In this document: positions 37,090 to 45,374 of the stretch, piece by piece | Numbering within the stretch: the first letter of the stretch is position 1 | How the letters are laid out: each line of letters opens with the position of its first letter | NCBI GenBank assembly: GCA_963712595.1 | Contig: CAVQIM010000003.1 | Span: 491,280 to 555,279, forward strand | DNA from: VRUE01 sp963712595 | Lineage (GTDB): Bacteria > Actinomycetota > Thermoleophilia > Solirubrobacterales > 70-9 | Length of the DNA: 64,000 nucleotides | Direction: 5' to 3' | Notes under the pieces: model-generated | Databases searched by the model: none | Seen by the model: the letters and a program-made list of their open reading frames with translations, nothing else | Told to the model about the DNA's origin: nothing | Program-made: the position numbers and the translations under genes

Positions 37090-37790
37090 GCTCCCGGGGA
37101 GCGAGCGGGCTCGGCGTCGGCTGGGGTGGACTCCTCGCTCCCTCGACCGCCGCGCCGCCGTCTGAGCAGGAAGTAGATCGCCCCGCCGACGATCGCGGCA
37201 AGCACGACGTAGTCGAGATAGCCGAGGTTGTGGCGCCACTGCTCCCAGTTGTCGCCGACGCTGCGCCCGATCAGCGCCAGCATCAGCACCCAGGGGATGC
37301 AGCCGGCGAGGGTGTAGACCGTGAAGCGCCAGAACGGCATCTTCGCCACCCCGGCCGGCAGCGAGATGAAGGTGCGGACGATCGGCAGCATCCGCGAGAA
37401 GAAGACGGTGGCGGCGCCGTAGCGCTCGAACCAGTCGTCGGCCCACTTCAGGTGCTTGGGGCTGATGTGGATCAGCTTGTTCTTCTCCAGCAGGTCGAGT
37501 CGCCCGTAGTAGCCGACCGCGTAGGCGGCCCAGGAGCCGACCAGGTTGCCGAGCACGCCCGCCGCGACCACGCCGAACAGGGTCAGGTCTCCGTTGGAGA
37601 CGCTGAAGCCGGCGAAGAGCATGATCGCCTCGCTCGGCACCGGGATGCAGGCGGACTCGAGCGCCATCAGCACGAATACCCCGACCACCCCTGCCGACCC
37701 GATGAAGTCGGTAGCGACGTTGATGATCGGGTCGACGACCTTGTCGGACAAGCTTGCAAAGAGGATGAGGGCCAGCACGAAGCGCCACAT
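37086..37790 (-). CDS. DedA-family membrane protein
   Basis: A 234-residue DedA/SNARE-associated protein. Conserved segments include ESACIPVPSEAIMLFAGF, GNLVGSWAAYAVGYYGR, FFSRMLPIVRTFISLPAGVAKM split in the sequence, and GCIPWVLMLALIG. Members have been implicated in recycling undecaprenyl phosphate or in proton-coupled lipid transport, which fits the adjacent uppP. ATG 37790 (MWRFVLALILF) is preferred to the upstream ATG 37874, which would translate PE-1 copy 3. The C-terminus is hydrophilic and acidic. Confidence 0.9.
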   Translation of the reverse strand: MWRFVLALILFASLSDKVVDPIINVATDFIGSAGVVGVFVLMALESACIPVPSEAIMLFAGFSVSNGDLTLFGVVAAGVLGNLVGSWAAYAVGYYGRLDLLEKNKLIHISPKHLKWADDWFERYGAATVFFSRMLPIVRTFISLPAGVAKMPFWRFTVYTLAGCIPWVLMLALIGRSVGDNWEQWRHNLGYLDYVVLAAIVGGAIYFLLRRRRGGRGSEESTPADAEPARSPGA

Positions 37791-37798
37791 CGTAGTGC

Positions 37799-37910
37799 CA
37801 AGCGGGCGGGCACCCTTCCCGGCGGCTTGTACTTTTTCGCGGAATACGCTGGCGGGCAGTCGCCTCCCCTCCACGAAAAAGTTGAGCCGGAAGGGGTGCC
37901 CACCCGCTTG
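37799..37910. repeat. Palindromic element PE-1, copy 3
   Basis: Arms of 25 bp (37799-37823 and 37886-37910) pair with only a few mismatches, partly tolerated as G-U. The core has GGCTTGTACTTTTTCG on the left and CGAAAAAGTTGAGCC on the right, so the inner stem ACTTTTTCG/CGAAAAAGT is intact. It lies between the divergent dedA and dehydratase genes, the only PE-1 copy not touching a stop codon. Confidence 0.85.
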
Positions 37911-37945
37911 ATCCCCTCATCTGGCCCTAAACTGACCCTCATCCG

Positions 37946-39832
37946 ATGCGCCGGTTGAACCACCCCGTCTACCGCAACCGGGTACTCCAGGTCTGCGCCG
38001 ACGGCGCCCTCGTCGCGCTCGCCTTCTACCTGGCGTTCCGGCTGCGTTTCCTCGATCAAAGCGGCCTGCCGCACCGCTACTGGGTGCTGTTTGCACAGGC
38101 GGTCGGCTTCGTCGTCGTCGGCAAGCTCGTCGTCTTCGCCGCTTTCGGGCTCTACCAGAAGTGGTGGCGCTACGTCAGCGGCCGCGACTTCCTGCTGATC
38201 GTCCGCGCCGTCACCGTCGCCAGCGCAATCCTCGTCGTCGCCTTCACCGTGCTGCGGCCGTTTGCCCACAACCTGCCGCGCTCGGTCGCGGTGATGGACT
38301 TCATCCTCACCCTGATGCTGATCACGGGCGCACGCCTAGCGGTGCGCCTGATCGTCGAACGTCCCTCGCGTTCGGGCCGCCTGCCCAAGCACGAGGTGCT
38401 GGTGATCGGTGCCGGGTCCGGCGGCCAGATGGTCGTGCGCGAGCTGCAGCTCAACCCCGACCTCGGCGCCACCGCGATCGGCTTCGTCGACGACGACCCG
38501 CGCAAGCGGGGGATGCGAATGCTGGGGCTGAAGGTGCTGGGATCCACCAAGCAGATCGCGACGATCCTCGACGAGACCCAGCCCGACGAGGTCGTGATCG
38601 CGATTCCCTCGGCGCCGGGAACGCTGCGGGCGAAGGTGGTCGCCGCCTGTCGCGAGCGCGAGATCCGCGTGCGCACGCTGCCGACCGTGTTCGAGCTGCT
38701 GCGCGGCGGCGTCCAGCTCAACAAGCAGCTGCGCGACGTCCAGGTCGAGGACGTGCTCGGCCGCGACCCGATCGTGGTCGAGCTTGACCGGGTGGGCGCC
38801 TACCTGCGCGACCGCATCGTCCTCGTCACCGGCGCCGGCGGGTCGATCGGCTCCGAGCTCTGCCGCCAGATCGCCCGGGTCGAGCCGCGCCTGCTGGTGA
38901 TGGTCGACCACGCCGAGGACAACCTCTTCGAGATCGACCGCGAGATGGTCGAGGAACGCCACTTCACCAGCGTCGAGGCGGTGCTCGCCGACTGCAAGGA
39001 GCCGCACCGGATGCTGGAGACGATGCAGCGCTTCAAGCCCAGCGTCGTCTTCCACGCGGCCGCCTACAAGCACGTGCCGCTGATGGAGGCCAATCCGTTG
39101 GAGGCCGTGCGCAACAACGCGATCGCGACCCGGATCACCGCTGAGACGGCGGCGGCCTCGAATGTCGAGCGCTTCGTCCTGATCTCCACCGACAAGGCGG
39201 TCAACCCGAAAACTGTGATGGGGGCTTCGAAGGCGATGGCGGAGTGGATCGTCGAGTCGGCTGGCGCCAAGCACCCCGGCACCCGCTTCGCCAGCGTTCG
39301 CTTCGGCAACGTCCTCAACTCCTCCGGCAGCGTGGTGCCGATCTTCCGCGGCCAGATCGAGCGCGGCGGCCCGGTGACGGTGACCCATCCGGAGATGACC
39401 CGTTACTTCATGACCATCCCCGAGGCTGTGCAGCTGGTAATCCGCGCCGGCGACATCGGCACCGGCAAGGGCGAGGTCTTCGTCCTCGACATGGGCGAGC
39501 CGGTGAAGATCGTCGATCTGGCCCACAACATGATCCGGCTCGCGGGCTACGAGCCAGAGGCGGACATAGCGGTCGAGTTCACCAAGCCGCGCCCGGGGGA
39601 GAAGCTGCACGAGGAGCTATTCGGCTTCGCCGAGAGCGAGCAGCCGACTGCGGCAAAGCGGATCAGGCGCGCGGTTCGCGCGGCGCCGCTCGACCCCGAG
39701 TGGATCGACGCGACGCTGAACTCGCTCGAGCACCTGGTACTCGCCGGCGACGAGGCGAACCTCGCCCAACGGGTGGTCGAGATGATCACCGCTCCGGGCG
39801 GGGACGCGGCGGCAGTCGTCTACGACGAGTAG
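37946..39832 (+). CDS. Membrane-bound nucleotide-sugar 4,6-dehydratase (WbpM/PglF/CapD type)
   Basis: A 628-residue polysaccharide-biosynthesis dehydratase. Four N-terminal membrane spans (residues 15-130) are followed by a CoA-binding-like Rossmann domain (VLVIGAGSGGQMVV) and the catalytic SDR domain with VTGAGGSIGSELCRQI, HAAAYKHVPLME, STDKAVNPKTVMGASK and RFGNVLNSSGSVVPIF. As known for this family, an S/T-D-K arrangement (STDKA) occupies the site of the usual YxxxK. It converts UDP-GlcNAc-type substrates to 4-keto-6-deoxy sugars, a first committed step for surface glycans. It is the first plus-strand gene of the polysaccharide locus. Confidence 0.93.
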   Translation: MRRLNHPVYRNRVLQVCADGALVALAFYLAFRLRFLDQSGLPHRYWVLFAQAVGFVVVGKLVVFAAFGLYQKWWRYVSGRDFLLIVRAVTVASAILVVAFTVLRPFAHNLPRSVAVMDFILTLMLITGARLAVRLIVERPSRSGRLPKHEVLVIGAGSGGQMVVRELQLNPDLGATAIGFVDDDPRKRGMRMLGLKVLGSTKQIATILDETQPDEVVIAIPSAPGTLRAKVVAACREREIRVRTLPTVFELLRGGVQLNKQLRDVQVEDVLGRDPIVVELDRVGAYLRDRIVLVTGAGGSIGSELCRQIARVEPRLLVMVDHAEDNLFEIDREMVEERHFTSVEAVLADCKEPHRMLETMQRFKPSVVFHAAAYKHVPLMEANPLEAVRNNAIATRITAETAAASNVERFVLISTDKAVNPKTVMGASKAMAEWIVESAGAKHPGTRFASVRFGNVLNSSGSVVPIFRGQIERGGPVTVTHPEMTRYFMTIPEAVQLVIRAGDIGTGKGEVFVLDMGEPVKIVDLAHNMIRLAGYEPEADIAVEFTKPRPGEKLHEELFGFAESEQPTAAKRIRRAVRAAPLDPEWIDATLNSLEHLVLAGDEANLAQRVVEMITAPGGDAAAVVYDE

Positions 39833-39849
39833 CCTCTCGCAGCCACTCC

Positions 39850-40620
39850 GTGGAGCTGCTCAAGGAAATCGGCGCCTTCGCAGGCCTGGCTGCGTTCATC
39901 GGCCTCGCCCTCCTCGCCATGCTGGCGTTCTCCCAGGCGCGGGACATCCGCCGCCTGCGCGAGTGGGCGGGCTCGGCGCCGGAGCGCGACGCCGAGCGCA
40001 AGGACGCGACCTCGGCGGTTGCGGCCAAACGCGCCGAAGAGCTACGGGCGCTGGAGGATTCGCGCGAGGCGGAGCGCGAGACGGCCGAGCACCGCGAGCA
40101 GCGTCGCCTTCGCCGCGAGGCCGGCCTGCCGGAGTTGACGCGGGTCGAGCGCCTCCGCGCCGGTTTTTCCAGCTTCGGCGCTCGCCTCGCCGAACCGCGC
40201 TACCTGGTCGCGGCCTTCGTCGTCGTCCTCGTGCTCGTGGGCGGCGGCGTCTACCTGGCAACCCAGGGCTCTGACAACGCAAACGGCAAGCGGGGGCAAG
40301 GTGGCGCGGCGAAGGCGACGAAGCCGGACGAGATCGAGGTGACGGTGCTGAACGGGACGGCCGTTCCCGGCCTCGCCGCCAAGTTCGGCGACGAAGTCGA
40401 GCACCGGGGCTTCCAGCTCGGCGCGGTCACCAACAGCAGCACCAGCTTCACCGAAAGCGTGGTCATGTTCGAGCGCGGCCACGCGCCTGAGGCGCGCCGG
40501 GTCGCCACCGCCCTGGACATCTCCGAAGTGCGGCTGATGACGCCGGAAATCGCCTCGGTCTCCGGTGGGGCGCCGGTCTCGGTGATCGTCGGCGAGGACA
40601 ATGCCTCGACCGCGGGCTAG
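39850..40620 (+). CDS. Membrane protein with LytR C-terminal (LytR_C) domain
   Basis: A 256-residue protein with an N-terminal membrane span (FAGLAAFIGLALLAMLAF), a charged, arginine-rich coiled region (about 35-105), a second span (YLVAAFVVVLVLVGGGVYLA) and an extracellular LytR_C domain (IEVTVLNGTAVPGLAAKFGDEV in parts, ending SVIVGEDNAS). LytR_C domains occur on proteins that act with LCP glycan ligases at the wall. There is no LCP catalytic domain. GTG 39850 is the start. The end overlaps the next gene by 20 bp. Confidence 0.78.
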   Translation: MELLKEIGAFAGLAAFIGLALLAMLAFSQARDIRRLREWAGSAPERDAERKDATSAVAAKRAEELRALEDSREAERETAEHREQRRLRREAGLPELTRVERLRAGFSSFGARLAEPRYLVAAFVVVLVLVGGGVYLATQGSDNANGKRGQGGAAKATKPDEIEVTVLNGTAVPGLAAKFGDEVEHRGFQLGAVTNSSTSFTESVVMFERGHAPEARRVATALDISEVRLMTPEIASVSGGAPVSVIVGEDNASTAG

Positions 40621-41116
40621 CTGGGCCGGCCTGGTCTTCGCCCTCCTAGTCCTCGCCACGGTCGCCGCCTTCGCCTGGTCCCAACGGCTCAAGCGCGACC
40701 CGCTCGTCCTCGACCGCGTCACCCTCGTCTCCCGCTGGCTTCCCCCGCGACCGGGCGCACCGCCGGTCACCGCCCGCGGCTTCACCCCGAACGGGGACTG
40801 CCGCTTCGACCGCGAGCGGATCCGCTTCCGCGTCACCCAGTCGGACCGGGCCACGGTGCAGGTGGTCAAGCCCGGCGGCAAGCTCGTGATCACGCTCGCC
40901 CGCGATCAGTACCTCAAGCGCTACCACTTCTTCACCTTCTACTGGGACGGGCGCAGCCGCAACGATGGCCTCGCCCCACCCGGCCGCTACAAGCTGCGGG
41001 TCAAGCTGCTCGGTCAGGAACGAGTGCTGGTCCCGCCGGGGGCGATCCGGTTGCACCGGGCGAAGCGGAGTCCGGTCGGAGGGTGCGGACAGGACGAGCC
41101 AAAGGGAGCACGTTGA
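40601..41116 (+). CDS. Signal-anchored protein with FlgD-like Ig fold, unknown role
   Basis: A 171-residue protein with an N-terminal membrane anchor (WAGLVFALLVLATVAAFAW) and an extracellular beta domain resembling the FlgD/Ig-like module: FTPNGDCRFDRERIRFRV, then VKPGGKLVITL, WDGRSRNDGLAPPGRYKLRV. The pattern of a C-terminal WDG...PPGxY motif is typical of FlgD-like folds in cell-surface proteins. It overlaps both neighbours (20 bp upstream, TTGA downstream), so it is part of the polysaccharide operon; the exact function is unknown. Confidence 0.72.
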   Translation: MPRPRASWAGLVFALLVLATVAAFAWSQRLKRDPLVLDRVTLVSRWLPPRPGAPPVTARGFTPNGDCRFDRERIRFRVTQSDRATVQVVKPGGKLVITLARDQYLKRYHFFTFYWDGRSRNDGLAPPGRYKLRVKLLGQERVLVPPGAIRLHRAKRSPVGGCGQDEPKGAR

Positions 41117-42783
41117 GCGACTTCCTCGCGGGCCTCGGGGTCCTGGTGGCCGCGGCAGCAGCTGCCGGCGCGATCCTGCTCCCGGCAGGCCGGCTTCGTT
41201 CGGCTTCGATGCTCACCGCGCTGGTCCTCTTCCCAGTCCTGATCCTGGGCGACCAGTGGCACACCCATCAGATCGCCGATCTTCGCGGCCATCCCTCGCG
41301 CCTGGTTGCACTGGGCCTCGCCGCGCTCGTCTCCAGCCTCGCTCTCGCCTATGTCTTTCGGCGCTGGCCAATCCTGCTGCCGCTGGCGATCATCGCGGCG
41401 CTGCCGTTCCGCATTCCTCTCCATGCCGGGGGAGACACCGCCAATCTGTTGGTGCCGCTGTATCTCGTCATTGCTGGCGGAGTGTTGGCAACAACGGTGA
41501 GGGACTGGGCGGCTGGGCCGGCGGGTCCTGTCACGGATTTGGTGCCACCACCCGCTGCGGGGGCGGCTGACGCCGCCTCCTCGGGGTGGTCCCCCAAATC
41601 CGCACCACCCCCCGGCAGGGTCGTCTGGCTTGCCCGGCTGTTGGCTGCGGTCGTCGTGCTCTACGGGGTGCAGGTGCTGTATTCGGAAGACTTCTCGAAG
41701 GGGCTGCTGAACGTTTGCTTCTTCTTCGTGCCGTTCTCGTTGGTGTACGGATTGCTGTGGGACGTCAGCTGGGACAGGAAGCTTCTAGTTCTCGTGTTGT
41801 GGGTGGTGGGGCTGGAGGCGGTGGCTTTTGTCGTGGTCGGCTCGGTTGAGTGGGTGAGCCGGAGCCTTTTCTGGAACGACCAGGTGATTCGGTCGAACGA
41901 ATTCCACACTTACTTTCGGGTCAACTCGGTGTTCTGGGACCCGAACGTCTATGGGCGGTACTTGGCGCTTGTAGCTGTTGTGGCGATGAGCGCGCTGTTG
42001 TGGGCTCGAGAGCGGCGGACGCTAGCGCTGCTGACGGCGCTCGTGGTCGTGTTGTGGGTTGGGCTCTTTCCGACCTATTCGCAGTCGAGCTTCGTGGCGC
42101 TGTTGGCAGGGCTCGCGGTCCTCGCAGCTCTCAAGTGGAGCCTGCGCTGGACGCTCGTCGCCGTCGGCGCTTTCGCCGTCGTCGGAGTCGTGGTCGTATT
42201 GCTCGCCGGCGGCTCCTCCAAGGTCAGCCTCGACCGCATCAACATCGACACCAGCGGCCGCGCCAACCTCGTCTCGGGCGGCGTCCACCTCTTCGCCCAG
42301 CGCCCCATCTACGGCTACGGCTCCGGCAGCTTCCCCAAGGCCTACAGGGAGCATGTGAAGTCACACAAAGCTCCCGTATCGGTCTCCCACACAGAGCCAA
42401 TAACAATCGCAGCGGAGCAAGGCCTCATTGGCCTACTCCTCTACGCAGCTCTAGTCCTCACATCCCTGTGGACGATGGCCAAAAACCTGCGCCCCTCCCT
42501 GTCCCGTCTATCCGTCTCTCGCGCGGGTGGCGCGGAGGGGGGGCCGAGAACGGACAAACCTGCCCGCCCGCAGGCCCCCCCTCCGCGACAGGACCCCCGC
42601 GCCAGTACCGTCGCACGGGCAGCGACCCTCGCAACCTTCACAGCCCTAATCGTCCACACGATGGCCTACGCCGGCTTCTACGAGGACCCGATCACCTGGG
42701 TCCTGCTGGCAGCCGGCGCCTCGCTGGCAGCCGCCAGCTGGCCGGGCGCCGCCTCCTCTGCTCCCGGCCGGGCGAGCTCATAA
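41113..42783 (+). CDS. O-antigen ligase/polymerase-like membrane protein carrying two in-frame palindromic elements
   Basis: A polytopic protein of about 556 residues resembling Wzy/WaaL O-antigen polymerases or ligases: many spans, a central FNVCFFFV-like stretch, RVNSVFWDPNVYGRYLALV, and the late loop RPIYGYGSGSF followed by SHTEPITIAAEQGLIGLLLY, which matches the family H-x-EP/G motif. TTG 41113 with AAAGGGA is preferred to GTG 41083. Two palindromes of PE-3 lie inside the frame without breaking it: copy b encodes about residues 137-168 and copy c about 470-497. Both encode proline/glycine/alanine-rich, non-hydrophobic segments that should fall in loops. Codon use around 41650-42100 is less GC-rich than in neighbours. 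Confidence 0.82.
   Translation: MSDFLAGLGVLVAAAAAAGAILLPAGRLRSASMLTALVLFPVLILGDQWHTHQIADLRGHPSRLVALGLAALVSSLALAYVFRRWPILLPLAIIAALPFRIPLHAGGDTANLLVPLYLVIAGGVLATTVRDWAAGPAGPVTDLVPPPAAGAADAASSGWSPKSAPPPGRVVWLARLLAAVVVLYGVQVLYSEDFSKGLLNVCFFFVPFSLVYGLLWDVSWDRKLLVLVLWVVGLEAVAFVVVGSVEWVSRSLFWNDQVIRSNEFHTYFRVNSVFWDPNVYGRYLALVAVVAMSALLWARERRTLALLTALVVVLWVGLFPTYSQSSFVALLAGLAVLAALKWSLRWTLVAVGAFAVVGVVVVLLAGGSSKVSLDRINIDTSGRANLVSGGVHLFAQRPIYGYGSGSFPKAYREHVKSHKAPVSVSHTEPITIAAEQGLIGLLLYAALVLTSLWTMAKNLRPSLSRLSVSRAGGAEGGPRTDKPARPQAPPPRQDPRASTVARAATLATFTALIVHTMAYAGFYEDPITWVLLAAGASLAAASWPGAASSAPGRASS
41521..41615. repeat. Palindromic element PE-3, copy b (inside a CDS)
   Basis: Flanks GCGGGTCCTGTCA and CACCACCCCCCGG match copy a. 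The outer stem CGGATTTGG (41534-41542) with CCAAATCCG (41594-41602) differs completely from that of copy a but is equally complementary. The inner stem is ACCACCC (41547-41553) with GGGTGGT (41584-41590). The element is in frame within the O-antigen ligase-like gene. Confidence 0.8.
42521..42602. repeat. Palindromic element PE-3, copy c (inverted, inside a CDS)
   Basis: Read on the minus strand it begins GCGCGGGGGTCCTGTC and ends CGCCACCCGCGC, the PE-3 flanks. The 15-bp arms CGCGGAGGGGGGGCC (42531-42545) and 42573-42587 are perfectly complementary. The loop differs from copies a and b. It lies in frame near the 3' end of the same gene as copy b. Confidence 0.68.
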
Positions 42784-42838
42784 CCCCCGGAGATCTCGCG
42801 CCCGCCCTTCCGCGTTCGGGGGCGGCTAGTCTCGCCGC

Positions 42839-44380
42839 GTGTCGGGATACCTCCGCCGCCTAACGACGACCGGCGCCGCCTACACGGCGGCGAGCATCGT
42901 CTCGAAGCTGATCGCGGTCGCGCTGCTGCCGCTCTACACGCGGTACCTGACCCCGGCCGACTACGGCGCCGCCGAGGTGATGTTCGCCGCGGTCGTTTCG
43001 GCCAGCATCGTCGTCCGCCTAGGCACGATCGAGGCGCTGCTGCGCTTCTACTACAAGGACGGCGAGGATCCCGGCCGCGTAGTCGCAACCTCCTTCGCCG
43101 CCCTCTTCTGGGTGGCGACCGGGGCGGCTCTGATCGCACTGCCCTTCGCCGGGCCGATATCCGAAGCGTTGCTGAACCGATCCGCACCCGATCTGGCCCG
43201 GATCTCGATCGGCGGCCTCTGGGTGCTGACGATGTTCGAGTACCTGCTCACCCTCTTTCGCCTCGAGGAGCGCGCCCGCGCTTTCTTCGTCACCACCATG
43301 CTCAGCGTCCTCGCGGCGATCGCCCTCACGGTCGTCCTCGTCGTCGGCGAGGGGGAGGGGGCGCGGGGCCTGCTGCTGGGCAGCTACGCCAGCGGCGCCG
43401 CCTTCGTCCTCGGCCTGATCTTCGTCCACCGCCGCCGGCTCTCGCTCCGGGTCGAGAGGCCGCTGCTGCGCCGCCTGATGCGCTTCGGCCTACCGACGAT
43501 GCCGGCCGAGCTCTCGCTCTACATGCTCAACTTCGTCGACCGGATCATCATCGTCCGCACCGTCGGCCTTGCCGAGGCCGGCCTCTACTCGCTCGCGGTC
43601 AAGTTCGCCCAGGGCGTCAACGTCCTCGTGCGCGGCTTCCAGCTCGCCTGGCCGCCGCTCGCCTACTCGATTCGCGATGACAACGAGGCGAGGCGCGCAT
43701 ACGCTGCCGTCGTCACCTGGTTCGTCGCCGGCTGCGCCTTCGTCGTCGCCGGCATGTGGCTGCTCTCGCGCTGGATCGTCCGAGCCCTTGCTGCGCCGGA
43801 GTTCTTCGGTTCCTACGAGGCGATCGGCCTGATCGCCACCGGGGTCACCCTCTACGCGCTCTACATGGTCCTCGTCGTAATCCTCGGCAGGACCGGGCGC
43901 ACCGAGTTCAACTTCCCCGCCACGGGTGCCGCCCTCGCCGCTAACGTCGCCCTCAACCTCGTCCTGGTGCCATCGTTGGGGATCGTCGGCGCCGGCCTCT
44001 CCCTAGTCGCCTCCTACCTCGTCGTGCTGGCGCTGATGTACGGCTTCACCCAGCGCCTCTTCCCGGTGCCGTATGAATGGCGGCGGCTGGCACGGATCGT
44101 CCTCGTCTCCGCTGCGCTCGTGGGCCTCGGTGAGCTGGCGCTGCCCACCGATGGATTCGTCGGCCTGGCGTCGCGGACGATGCTCTGGCTCGCGTACCCG
44201 CTGGCGCTACTGGCGACCGGGTTCTTCACCAGCGGCGAGCGTCGCTGGCTTGCCCGCCTGCGCCATCCAGCCGAGCTGATCGGCCAGATGCGGGCACTGC
44301 GCACTGCCCCCGCCGCCGTCGACGGCACCGTCCCCGAGACCTACGAGGCCGAGCTATGGGACGAGGACTCCCGTCCCTAG
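42839..44380 (+). CDS. Polysaccharide flippase (Wzx/MOP superfamily)
   Basis: A 513-residue protein with 12-14 membrane spans and the Wzx/PST family start TTTGAAYTAASIVSKLIAVA (in parts) with LLPLYTRYLTPADYGAAEV. Mid-protein FGLPTMPAELSLYMLNFVDRI is also typical. It flips undecaprenyl-linked oligosaccharide units across the membrane. GTG 42839 is the start. It follows the ligase-like gene by 55 bp and precedes a perfect 22-bp hairpin that separates it from the convergent glycosyltransferase. Confidence 0.9.
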   Translation: MSGYLRRLTTTGAAYTAASIVSKLIAVALLPLYTRYLTPADYGAAEVMFAAVVSASIVVRLGTIEALLRFYYKDGEDPGRVVATSFAALFWVATGAALIALPFAGPISEALLNRSAPDLARISIGGLWVLTMFEYLLTLFRLEERARAFFVTTMLSVLAAIALTVVLVVGEGEGARGLLLGSYASGAAFVLGLIFVHRRRLSLRVERPLLRRLMRFGLPTMPAELSLYMLNFVDRIIIVRTVGLAEAGLYSLAVKFAQGVNVLVRGFQLAWPPLAYSIRDDNEARRAYAAVVTWFVAGCAFVVAGMWLLSRWIVRALAAPEFFGSYEAIGLIATGVTLYALYMVLVVILGRTGRTEFNFPATGAALAANVALNLVLVPSLGIVGAGLSLVASYLVVLALMYGFTQRLFPVPYEWRRLARIVLVSAALVGLGELALPTDGFVGLASRTMLWLAYPLALLATGFFTSGERRWLARLRHPAELIGQMRALRTAPAAVDGTVPETYEAELWDEDSRP

Positions 44381-44392
44381 CCCGTTCACCCC

Positions 44393-44441
44393 GCTGACTT
44401 CGCACTTTGTCTCGCATACCGAGACAAAGTGCGAAGTCAGC
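44393..44441. terminator. Perfect 22-bp hairpin between convergent genes
   Basis: Arms 44393-44414 and 44420-44441 are exact inverted repeats (they begin GCTGACTTCGCACTTTG) with a 5-base loop CATAC. It lies between the flippase stop (44380) and the end of the convergent glycosyltransferase gene (44437), overlapping the last codon of the latter. It could act as a bidirectional terminator although no T-run follows on either strand. Confidence 0.65.
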
Positions 44442-45360
44442 GCCTCGCTGCGTCCGCGAGTCCCATCCCGCGGCTCGGGAGCAGCGCCTGGCGGGCGTGG
44501 GCCCAGTAGACCTTCGCGGGGTGATTGGGGAGGACGAGTGCGGAGATGGCCCTCAGCGCGTAGGACCAGGCGGTGAGCAGGCGCACCGTGAGAGCGGCGC
44601 CGCGGCCGTGGTGCTTGCGCATGTAGAGGTCGCGGTTGCGGTGGAACTCGACGATGCGGGGCAGGCCGGCGGAGAGGTCGGTGGAGAGCTGGTCGTGGTG
44701 GATCGCCTCGGCCGAAGGGACGAAGAGGCAGTGCCAGCCAGCCTCCGCCAGGCGCTTGGCGAAGTCGCACTCGTCGTAGTAGACGAAGAAGTCTGGGTCC
44801 ATGTAGCCGACCTCGAGCGCCGCCTCGCGCCGCACCAGCAGGGCGCTCGATTGCGCCCAGTCGACGCGTCTCTCCTCGCTTCCCTTGCTCTGCACGGTGA
44901 GCAGGCGATGCAGGAAGAGGGCGCCGGCGAGAGCGGTGCCGACGCCGGGAAAGCGCCAGGCGCAGGCGGTTGGGCGCCCGTCACCGTCGAGCAGCTGGGG
45001 CGTCGCGGCGGCGGCTTGGGCGTCGGCCTCGAGCGCCGCCACCAGGGCCGCCGGCGCACCCGGAAGCAGCTCCGCGTCCTCGTTGAGCAGCAGGCAGTAG
45101 CGACCGCTTGCCTCGCGCATCAGGGTCGAGTCGTTCTCGGCCTTGCCGGCGCGCCGCTCGAGTGCGATCAGGCGGATCTCTCCGCCCCGAGCCCGCACCG
45201 CCTCCGCCGAGCCGTCCTCGGAGGCGTTGTCGAGGACGAGGGTCTCACGCTCGACGCCGGCCGGGTGAGTGCGCTCGATCGCGTCGAGGCAGGCGAGCAG
45301 GTGCTCACGGCCGTTCGTGTTCACGACGCAGTAGGAAAGCGTGGGCGCCACCGCGGTCAC
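44437..45360 (-). CDS. Glycosyltransferase family 2 (rhamnosyltransferase-like)
   Basis: A 307-residue GT-A glycosyltransferase: nucleotide-sugar strand LSYCVVNTNGREHLLACLDA, VLDNASEDGSAEAV, the DxD-type LLLNEDAELLPG (E-D-A), WAQSSALLVRREA and a GYMDPDFFVYYDECDFAKR segment characteristic of rhamnosyl- or similar transferases. No membrane domain. GTG 45360. It is alone on the minus strand within the polysaccharide locus; its start is 14 bp from that of the divergent GT4 gene. Confidence 0.9.
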   Translation of the reverse strand: MTAVAPTLSYCVVNTNGREHLLACLDAIERTHPAGVERETLVLDNASEDGSAEAVRARGGEIRLIALERRAGKAENDSTLMREASGRYCLLLNEDAELLPGAPAALVAALEADAQAAAATPQLLDGDGRPTACAWRFPGVGTALAGALFLHRLLTVQSKGSEERRVDWAQSSALLVRREAALEVGYMDPDFFVYYDECDFAKRLAEAGWHCLFVPSAEAIHHDQLSTDLSAGLPRIVEFHRNRDLYMRKHHGRGAALTVRLLTAWSYALRAISALVLPNHPAKVYWAHARQALLPSRGMGLADAARR

Positions 45361-45374
45361 GATAATCGGCCGCG

